The translations under genes were made by a program, and so were the position numbers. DNA of 64,000 bases from a virus. The stretch lies in the IMG/VR virus record IMGVR_UViG_3300045994_000540, positions 1 through 64,000 of that record. One strand, written 5' to 3'. A model generated the notes under the pieces. The model worked only from the letters and a program-made list of their open reading frames with translations, was not told where the DNA came from and ran no database searches. Positions 57,789 to 64,000 of this stretch are shown here, one piece after another. The stretch's first letter is position 1; every line of letters begins with the position of its first letter.

Positions 57789-60700
57789 CTAGAAGAACTG
57801 TGCCAGCACCGGCGCCGGTGCCTTCGGCTTCTCCAGGAGTGCCTCGATCTGCTCCAGATCCTTCGCCGCGGCATACATACGAGCGGCATCGAGAGAGTGG
57901 CAGTTGCCGACCCCCCCGTACCGGCGCACCACACCGTCGTCGGAGGGGGAGGTTTTTACGATGTACGACGTCTGGCCGTTCCACTCACCGATCAGCTCGT
58001 CATCGAACGGCAACTCGATCGTCTTGGTATCGACCCGTTTCCTTAGAGCATCGGTCGAAAAATCCTTTATGTTACGAATTATTACCAGATCCTCGGGCTT
58101 CTCACCCCGCTTGAGTTCGCGAGTGTCGAACGCTACGGGCTTCTTCTCAGAGAAGTTGTACCCCGCAAGGCGCGGTCCGATGCTCGTGTTCTCCTTCAAT
58201 ATCTGCCACAACGGCAATCCGTTGCCCGTATTATGGGTCAGAATATGGCTACGAGTCACGTACAGGTGGTCGGCGGCTTCAACGCGGATACATACAGATT
58301 TCTCTTCGCCGTCCGGCTCGATCGTATCGACGAAGCGATGGAAACGTGCGGCCGAACGCGGGGTGCACGCATCTGCCTTGCGTGGAAGGCGGAACGGATT
58401 AACGCCAGGCGGAACACCCAGAGAAACCGCGTAGACGTCATGCCAGGGGAGTCCGGTCGAGTCACTCTTCGTGGCTGAGCGATCTACACGGCTGATCCTC
58501 GCGTACCCGCCAAGCGACTCAATGAGCTCCATGACTCCGCGAGCGAGGGCCTCCGACGTGATCTTGATCCCAACATAGCCAGCACTATTCTTATTCGGAG
58601 TCACGAATCCATCGGTATCCATGATTCCCTGAAGGAGCGCGAGTCGCTGGCTAGACGAGGCCCGCAGATACTCCTCCGGGACATGCTTCTCATAGGCCGA
58701 CTTGCCCGCCAACCCGAGACCGTCCAACGCAGCAAATACCATGTTGCGCTGGACGAAGCACCCCGTGCCAGGGTCGCGACCATGACCACGGCCCCCTACG
58801 GATTGAATGCCGTAGTCGTACCGTCCTTCGTACTTGACCTCATGCCCGGCCGGAAGAAGACGGCGTACCTCATCAACGACAAACGGATCGGCATTCGCGA
58901 AACGAACGGAATGCTTACGAATGTTGCCGTCGCCCAGCAGAACACCAAGAAGGTACGGGTCCAGCGGTAGGTCCAGTTCCGGCATCTCAGCCGGCGCCGA
59001 CATCAGCGGCACAATCCACTGACGCGGCTGCCCCTTAGTTTTCAACTGCTCCGTCAACAGCTTTAGTTGCTGGGCTGTCACCGTAATCGGATCGCGCTTT
59101 GGATACTTGGTACTCTCTACGGTCCACAGATGCTCCGGACCGCACCGCGTCCAGGAACCATCAGTGAAAGTCACCCTCATGACCCGACGATCATTCTGGG
59201 GGTACACCCCCGTGATACGCGTGGGCATGCCATCGGAGCCCACCGCATAGTCATCAACCTTCAGATCACCTATCGGCTTCCAGCCCAGCGGGGTCAGGAC
59301 CGGCTCACTGACCGGCTGCATTTTGTCCATGCCATACCTGCGTAGCCGGGGACCGTAGAAGTCGAACAGGAACTTGATGGCCCTGGCCTGGTCGCCCGCG
59401 GTGATGCGCTCGAGGCGCAGACGGAGCAGTAGACGGTCCAGGTTCTTGCCCTTCACGGTCCCGAAGATGAGGATCTCGGATGGGTCGTTGGTGTAGCCCA
59501 CATCTTGGCCTCCCCAGAACGATGAATACTCGTCACCCAGGTGCGCGTAGTTCATCTCCAGGAGTGACTCAATCCCACTGGCTCGCTCCACGAGGACGTC
59601 GGAGATCTTCAGGAGGTTGTACACCTCATCGTTGTACTGGGTAGCCCACGGTGACTCGTTGCGACGGCAGCACGCCATGAGGCGAGCTGTGACGAAGAGG
59701 ACTGATCCGGACTCGCTGGGCAGACCAAGGATGTTGCGTTGATAGTCGGGGTGGCTCTCGTCGCCACCGTACTGGGCGATCTTGATCTGACGCTCTTCGT
59801 CGGTCCAGGTGGGGCGGTGAGCGGCGATGTAGTGCAGCACCTGAAACTTGAACTTGTCGTTTCCGCCCTTATTCTGGGTCAAGGTGTAGTGCAGGTCACG
59901 ACCAACACCCTTAGAGACGCCGTGGTTCCGCCAACTCATGCCTGGTGCGTTTGTCTTCACGGTCTCGATGAGTTCCGTATACCCGGCGAGCGGCATATCC
60001 TGAAGTTCGTCGACTTCCAGGATTACAGGGTGCGGGCCTTTGAGCCCTCGACCGTCCTTGTTAGGTAGACGCGTCATTATCTGCGCCCTGTTGACGAACG
60101 TCATCGTCCAATGAGGCGTCTTCTTAAGCCCCCGATTAATACCACGGGGGCGCATTTCATTAAGAAGCCTATAGCGATCAAACGCATTTTCGACTTTTGA
60201 TGTCAAAAGGTCAAGGTGGTTCAACTCAGGTGCAGTAATGAGCATCTCCTGGCCGGGCTGGTTGAAGACGAAGTAGATTGCCTTCCAGACGACCGAAAGC
60301 GAGTTGTGCGTGGGGACCAAGCCGTGACCCGCCAGGAACAGATGAGACGGTGAGGACACGGTGATACACCGCACCGGCACGGAGGCTACCGGCGTGACAG
60401 AGCAGATGCGCCGGTGGCCGGTCACGGTAGGTCCAGCCTTCACAGGGCGCCAGGCGTCCATCTTGCGGGGGAGCAGAGCTGGGTTGTGGCGCGCGCGCCA
60501 CGTGACGCGATAGACAATGCCGCAGTCCTTGTCTCCGATGAACGCGCGCTTGGAGTGAATGCTGGGCTTTTCTCCAAGCGTGCGTAGAAGTTCCTGTACC
60601 GCTAGAGCCAAGCGATGCGACTTCTGTACGAGTTCACAAACCATCGTGCGTGGGTCAATGTAACCATCCGTGTCGAAGAACCCGGCCATGAGGGCGCGGC

Positions 60701-61700
60701 GCTGAGCCTCCGATGCGCGAAGGTACATCACCGGAACATGCTTATTACACAACACCGTCAGGTCGCGCAGTGCGCGATGAGTGTCGCCTAAATGACCCTT
60801 ATTGAACCCGTACCTAGATGCCCTTCCCTGGCCTGACGAGGCATGTGACGCTAAATGGTAGCCCCGATCCAAGAACTGCTGCAAGATGGGCCCGTCCATC
60901 GAGGTAATAATCGGACTGTTGCTGTCCCCATCCCCGAGCCAAGCTCCCAGGATGTATGGATCTATGGGAAGTTCAACATCTGCGGACCGCAGGGGCTCGG
61001 CCAGGGGGATACTGTGGTTGTGCTCCCGGGCAGCGGCAGTAGTGAGCAGAGAATCTCGAATCGCCAACGTGGTACGGATCTTCGGGACAGACAGTGCCTC
61101 TGCAGGCGGTCGCCGGTGCAGGAGAGCCCAGGCGCCGGTGTGCTCCTTGTATCCGAGCGCCTTCGAGATCTGGGTGTAGTCCTGACCGGCTGCGCGCATC
61201 TCGAAGGCTCGGTCGTACAGGACTTGACGGTCACGGTGCCCCTGCTGCCTGCCGCGAGCAGTAGCCACTCGCGCCGACTTATCCCAAGTGAGCCACTCAT
61301 GCAGCTCGTCGGCGACGATGGTCGTGCCGTCGTCAAACGTCACCTCGTAGCAGGGCCGATCGCGCTGGACCGGATGAGCATCTACAACGACGGCAGCCGA
61401 GCCTGTTTCGTCGTAGACAAGATCCCCTGCCTGGAGCTCGCCCATGGTGGTCCAGCCAGCAGGGGTAGGGATCGCGGTGTCGAGAGCGAGCGCCTTGCCT
61501 GTGGCGCGCGCCATTGCATCGACCGTGTACGCGGACTCCGCGTGAGACCACGGCCATTGAAAATCCCACAGGCGGTAGCACCCGTCAGGAGACTCCTCCT
61601 CGTCGACGAAAAGGAACTCGGCAAGGTCTACGCCGGTTGGATCCTCAAGGATCGCAAGGAGGGATGCTTCGTCGGGCGTGAGTCGTTCGAGTGCTGTCAC
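57789..61700 (-). CDS. Large terminase subunit interrupted by two inteins
   Basis: 1,303 residues from GTG 61700. Exteins are 1-69, 467-793 and 1158-1303, giving a 542-residue terminase. Rejoining restores the Walker A (ARATGK|SLS) and the nuclease segment YGMDK|TGNGLPLWQ. Walker B is VILEVDELQ near 559; nuclease acidic residues are Asp 733 (GGQDVGYTND), Asp 792 (GMDK) and a late Asp in SLDAARMY. The inteins sit in the two catalytic centres, so the enzyme is inactive until spliced. The start has GAGGT directly before it. Confidence 0.93.
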   Translation of the reverse strand: MTALERLTPDEASLLAILEDPTGVDLAEFLFVDEEESPDGCYRLWDFQWPWSHAESAYTVDAMARATGKALALDTAIPTPAGWTTMGELQAGDLVYDETGSAAVVVDAHPVQRDRPCYEVTFDDGTTIVADELHEWLTWDKSARVATARGRQQGHRDRQVLYDRAFEMRAAGQDYTQISKALGYKEHTGAWALLHRRPPAEALSVPKIRTTLAIRDSLLTTAAAREHNHSIPLAEPLRSADVELPIDPYILGAWLGDGDSNSPIITSMDGPILQQFLDRGYHLASHASSGQGRASRYGFNKGHLGDTHRALRDLTVLCNKHVPVMYLRASEAQRRALMAGFFDTDGYIDPRTMVCELVQKSHRLALAVQELLRTLGEKPSIHSKRAFIGDKDCGIVYRVTWRARHNPALLPRKMDAWRPVKAGPTVTGHRRICSVTPVASVPVRCITVSSPSHLFLAGHGLVPTHNSLSVVWKAIYFVFNQPGQEMLITAPELNHLDLLTSKVENAFDRYRLLNEMRPRGINRGLKKTPHWTMTFVNRAQIMTRLPNKDGRGLKGPHPVILEVDELQDMPLAGYTELIETVKTNAPGMSWRNHGVSKGVGRDLHYTLTQNKGGNDKFKFQVLHYIAAHRPTWTDEERQIKIAQYGGDESHPDYQRNILGLPSESGSVLFVTARLMACCRRNESPWATQYNDEVYNLLKISDVLVERASGIESLLEMNYAHLGDEYSSFWGGQDVGYTNDPSEILIFGTVKGKNLDRLLLRLRLERITAGDQARAIKFLFDFYGPRLRRYGMDKMQPVSEPVLTPLGWKPIGDLKVDDYAVGSDGMPTRITGVYPQNDRRVMRVTFTDGSWTRCGPEHLWTVESTKYPKRDPITVTAQQLKLLTEQLKTKGQPRQWIVPLMSAPAEMPELDLPLDPYLLGVLLGDGNIRKHSVRFANADPFVVDEVRRLLPAGHEVKYEGRYDYGIQSVGGRGHGRDPGTGCFVQRNMVFAALDGLGLAGKSAYEKHVPEEYLRASSSQRLALLQGIMDTDGFVTPNKNSAGYVGIKITSEALARGVMELIESLGGYARISRVDRSATKSDSTGLPWHDVYAVSLGVPPGVNPFRLPRKADACTPRSAARFHRFVDTIEPDGEEKSVCIRVEAADHLYVTRSHILTHNTGNGLPLWQILKENTSIGPRLAGYNFSEKKPVAFDTRELKRGEKPEDLVIIRNIKDFSTDALRKRVDTKTIELPFDDELIGEWNGQTSYIVKTSPSDDGVVRRYGGVGNCHSLDAARMYAAAKDLEQIEALLEKPKAPAPVLAQFF
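58230..59321 (-). mobile_element. Intein 2 in the terminase nuclease domain (class 3, W-C-T, LAGLIDADG)
   Basis: Residues 794-1157 (364 aa). Aligned on the conserved TPxGW block it starts with Met (MQPVSEPVLTPLGW) and ends in LTHN, followed by Thr. Block B has EHLW, block F has Cys (SVCIRV), and +1 is Thr, which together form the W-C-T hallmark. Dodecapeptides LLGVLLGDGNI near 917 and LLQGIMDTDGFVT near 1022 mark a homing endonuclease. GC content is lower than in the exteins. Confidence 0.9.
60303..61493 (-). mobile_element. Intein 1 in the terminase Walker A (class-3-like, LAGLIDADG)
   Basis: Residues 70-466 (397 aa). It starts with Ala (ALALDTAIPTPAGW), ends in THN and is followed by Ser. 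Block B has LHEW with Trp two residues after His; block F has Cys (VRCITV). Lack of Cys/Ser at position 1 with Trp and Cys in these blocks is the class 3 pattern, here with Ser at +1. Two dodecapeptides (LGAWLGDGDSN near 251; LMAGFFDTDGYID near 338) mark an intact homing endonuclease. A short HTH-like stretch (TQISKALGYKEH) lies near 176. Confidence 0.88.
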
Positions 61701-61724
61701 ACCTCAGGGATCGACCTGATGGGC

Positions 61725-62234
61725 TTAGCGCAGGGTAACCGCGGTATTCCGTCTATCTTTAACCGGGTTGACCAGGATCTTGTAGGCCGTGATTGACGCT
61801 GTCGGCCGGTCGTTGAACGCCTTCGTGACCGCCTGGGCGATCTTCATCTGCCGGTACTCCAAGAAGTACGCGGGGGACACCTTCGCGGCCGCGGCCACCT
61901 GCTCAAGTTTCCCGCACGACAGCGGTTCGACGCCGTGAACCATGCGGTGCAGTGATGCCACGTTGAAGCCGGCCCGGCCGGCGAACCCGCGCAAGGACGG
62001 CTTCAGGAACGCGTGGATGGCCACCGTGAAGGGCTCCGTGGTGAACCGCGGCCACAGGACATCGTGGACATCCTGCATGGTGCGCGGGTGAGGGCTGGTC
62101 ATCTTGCCCTTGGCGCGCGGGTCGCGTTCCTCGGTATCGATGTTGAGGAAGATAGCCTGTAGCACCGCCGCGAAGGAGGCTGGGACCTGGTTGAACAAGT
62201 CCTCCCACGCACGAATGTCGGGCTCCCGGGTCAT
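61725..62234 (-). CDS. HTH-containing protein next to the large terminase
   Basis: 169 residues from ATG 62234 (ATGA with the HNH stop). Residues 90-135 (GFNVASLHRMVHGVEPLSCG, then LEQVAAAAKVSPAYFLEYRQ) resemble a Cro/C1-type helix-turn-helix. A DNA-binding protein between HNH and large terminase could help pick the packaging site or regulate late genes; inference. Confidence 0.7.
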   Translation of the reverse strand: MTREPDIRAWEDLFNQVPASFAAVLQAIFLNIDTEERDPRAKGKMTSPHPRTMQDVHDVLWPRFTTEPFTVAIHAFLKPSLRGFAGRAGFNVASLHRMVHGVEPLSCGKLEQVAAAAKVSPAYFLEYRQMKIAQAVTKAFNDRPTASITAYKILVNPVKDRRNTAVTLR

Positions 62235-62956
62235 CGCGCCTTCTTTCGCTTCGGGTCGCGATCCAATTTTCGGTGACACGAAATGCACTTAGGCGTATAT
62301 CGGTCAAAATCCAGCGAAAAAGCCGCTATGACCCCACTGCCCCTATATGTCTCGGCGAGCATTTCGCTGGCGTCGGTATGATCGTAAGACCATTCCTTTG
62401 CGGGAGATCCGCAGGCACAGACTTGATCCTTTGCGTTCCCCTTCGCCTTACGGAAAAGTTTGTGTACAGATACGTAAGTCGGAACGTTATTTGCCAGCCG
62501 CTTATCTCTCGCAGCCCGAGAGGCACACTCTGACCTCAGGGCAAGTTGCTCCTTGGCGTAGCATCCGCACGAGGTCGTATCGCCGGATCGTAAACTATGT
62601 ATCATGACCTGAACCTCATTACCACAGTCGCACCTAGCCAGCACATGCCGCCCAGTGCGAACTCGCGGTTGGTCATCAAGCACGACGATAAGGCGACCGT
62701 ATCGGTCGCCGACAAAATCGGCCCGCTTCCCGCCGCGATTATGGTCACTTTTCAAGCATCCGCAGGACCTTGTGCCAAAACCGACATTATTACTGCCTGC
62801 CCGGAGGCTAGAACTGATAACGACCACCTCAGAGCCGCAGTCGCAAATGCAGCGCCACTCGGCCTTTTCATGCCTTGTGCCTACTCGTTCGATAACAGTC
62901 AACCTGCCCACGCGTTGGCCGCGCCAATCAACCGCTGGGCGCCCCAGTGCGCTCAT
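62231..62956 (-). CDS. HNH-type nuclease with two CDCG zinc modules
   Basis: 241 residues. Two copies of a W-x-C-x-CDCG...SCGC module (residues 34-67 and 108-131) precede an HNH-like region (CACGSPAKEWSYDHTD; YTPKCISCHRKLDRD). Modules of this kind occur in phage AP2/HNH mobile proteins. GC content is clearly lower than in the terminase genes around it. HNH enzymes beside terminases can also aid cos cleavage. ATGA couples it to the small terminase gene. Confidence 0.8.
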   Translation of the reverse strand: MSALGRPAVDWRGQRVGRLTVIERVGTRHEKAEWRCICDCGSEVVVISSSLRAGSNNVGFGTRSCGCLKSDHNRGGKRADFVGDRYGRLIVVLDDQPRVRTGRHVLARCDCGNEVQVMIHSLRSGDTTSCGCYAKEQLALRSECASRAARDKRLANNVPTYVSVHKLFRKAKGNAKDQVCACGSPAKEWSYDHTDASEMLAETYRGSGVIAAFSLDFDRYTPKCISCHRKLDRDPKRKKAR

Positions 62957-63648
62957 AAGCTACCCACCCATGTCCGCTGACTGGTTGATCTGAACTCATC
63001 ATCGATCTTCTCGAAGCGGGGGATGAACTCATCCTCCACCCACTTGACGATGTCGGCCTCGCTCTCTATGCCGACCACGCGGCGTTCCACCGCGTTCATG
63101 CGCCGGTAGGAGAGGACGATGGACTTCAGTTCCTTGGCCAGAACCATCGCCATCACAGACTGCTTCGAGCGCATGATTCCAAATTCGCCGGCGCGCTTTT
63201 TCAACTCGGCGATGTACTCCGGCACAGAGCCCTGGGATGCGTCACGGGACTCGCGGGTGAGACCGAGCTTCGTCTTCAGCTCCATGATGATCTTGGCGCC
63301 GTCGTTCTTGTTCCGGCGAAACTGCTCGTCCTGGGAGGCTGTCAGCCAGGCCCCGTCGTAGTCCTTGCCGCGGGCCATCCACACGGTCCACCGGTAGTCC
63401 AGCAGCTCGAAGAAGAGCACCTTGTCCAGGTCGGCGAGGTCGGTGACGGCGGTGAACTTGTTCTCGAGCAGATACGCCTTCTTGTGGGAGTTGTAGAACC
63501 TACCCTCGGGGTCGCCCTGGATCTCAATCACCGACCCGGTGGGCTGGGTGACCCGCACCGTCTTCACGGTGGTCGATGAGACTACTTTCGCGCCTGTTGG
63601 AGCGCTCAGGGCTACGCCTTTTCGGCGCCCACTACCGATTCCACCCAC
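62953..63648 (-). CDS. Small terminase subunit-like protein
   Basis: 231 residues from GTG 63648 with GCAGGGGGG upstream. The start MGGIGSGRRKG matches the Gly-rich opening of P27-type small terminases, and later FRRNKNDGAKIIMELKTKLG and LTRESRD match their C-terminal segment. It is the first gene of the packaging operon. Call by motif and position. Confidence 0.7.
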   Translation of the reverse strand: MGGIGSGRRKGVALSAPTGAKVVSSTTVKTVRVTQPTGSVIEIQGDPEGRFYNSHKKAYLLENKFTAVTDLADLDKVLFFELLDYRWTVWMARGKDYDGAWLTASQDEQFRRNKNDGAKIIMELKTKLGLTRESRDASQGSVPEYIAELKKRAGEFGIMRSKQSVMAMVLAKELKSIVLSYRRMNAVERRVVGIESEADIVKWVEDEFIPRFEKIDDEFRSTSQRTWVGSL

Positions 63649-63661
63649 TGGTTCCCCCCTG

Positions 63662-63695
63662 CTCTCCGTACCGTCCCTAGTTACGGTACGGAGAG
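63662..63695. repeat. Perfect 13-bp inverted repeat before the small terminase
   Basis: CTCTCCGTACCGT and its exact complement flank CCCTAGTT. On the minus strand its second arm runs directly into the ribosome-binding site of the small terminase. It could be a terminator, an attenuator or part of a packaging recognition site. Confidence 0.7.
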
Positions 63696-63730
63696 ATGGG
63701 TTCTTGTCCAGCAGTGGGAACGAGCTCGCG

Positions 63731-63958
63731 CTAAGCGGTGGGCGCAGGCGCGTCGGCGACGAACTGGTCGCCCTCGATGTGCCCGGTGACGCTCCACCCG
63801 CACGCACCGTGGGTGAGTCGCAGAATCTTGTGCACGCTGGCCTTTACCTGCGCGCCAGCGAGCGAGTACGTCCCGAGCGGCTTGGCGAGGAACGCCTCCC
63901 TGATCTCGAACGTCGGATCAGTGCGGGAGGTGGCGCCGCACGACGGGCAGGTAGCCAT
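63731..63958 (-). CDS. Small zinc-ribbon protein
   Basis: 75 residues (MATCPSCGATSRTDPTF, then RLTHGACGWSVTGH). CPSC with a later CGW makes a one-and-a-half ribbon. GAGAGGAC lies 4-5 bases before ATG 63958. Unknown role. Confidence 0.7.
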   Translation of the reverse strand: MATCPSCGATSRTDPTFEIREAFLAKPLGTYSLAGAQVKASVHKILRLTHGACGWSVTGHIEGDQFVADAPAPTA

Positions 63959-64000
63959 TTCAGTCCTCTCGATGTGTCATAGCGGGACAGTTGATCAGGC

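Overview
The window is a GC-rich, densely packed stretch of an actinobacterial tailed phage with a long-tailed siphovirus-type gene set. The host assignment rests on an Lsr2 nucleoid protein, a WhiB-like iron-sulphur regulator, high GC, and frequent GTG starts coupled by 4-base ATGA/GTGA or TGATG overlaps. It also carries a plasmid-type replication initiator (primase-polymerase fold plus winged-helix domains), a parAB-like partition pair with a repeat-bearing leader, and three toxin-antitoxin modules (two MazEF-like, one RelE/Phd). I read it as a phage-plasmid: a temperate phage whose prophage would be a low-copy plasmid. I see no integrase, lysis cassette, tRNA or CRISPR array, but the window may not be the whole genome.

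Layout. 1-4.8 kb (+): an operon with a RuvB-like AAA+ ATPase and uncharacterised partners (two of its reading frames are broken), then lsr2 with a strong terminator and a MazEF-like pair. 5-5.4 kb (+): two small genes. 5.4-10.3 kb (-): HNH nuclease, a DNA methyltransferase, small coupled genes, and parB-like/parA. 10.3-12.9 kb: partition/control region, replication initiator and a small copG-like gene. 13-13.5 kb: Phd/RelE-type module. 13.6-28.3 kb (-): one long early operon with MazG-like pyrophosphohydrolase, WhiB-like regulator, RuvC-like resolvase, many small zinc-ribbon proteins, a C5 and an N4/N6 DNA methyltransferase, primase-helicase, SSB-like protein, Sak4-like recombinase, endonuclease VII with zinc-ribbon repeats, and a Cas4-like exonuclease. 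28.3-29.2 kb: a divergent control region and two small + strand genes.

29.1-63.9 kb (-) is the late region. Read in transcription order from the right it gives a zinc-ribbon protein, small terminase, HNH nuclease, HTH protein, large terminase (interrupted by two inteins), a coiled-coil protein, portal, protease, scaffold, decoration-like protein, major capsid, head-tail connector genes, major tail protein with an Ig-like domain, tail chaperones made by a -1 frameshift (GGGAAAC), a 2,573-residue tape measure, baseplate/minor tail proteins, and a duplicated tail-tip gene set with Fn3 pieces. Two plus-strand units interrupt this late operon and look like lysogenic cargo: a second MazEF-like pair at 57.25-57.78 kb and an unknown 244-residue protein at 47.36-48.09 kb.

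The most notable items are the two inteins in one terminase, both lacking the usual Cys/Ser at position 1 and both bearing class-3 Trp/Cys hallmarks; the phage-plasmid architecture; the frameshifted chaperone; a dispersed family of imperfect palindromes; hairpins placed directly before operon ribosome-binding sites; and the two broken reading frames at the left end.
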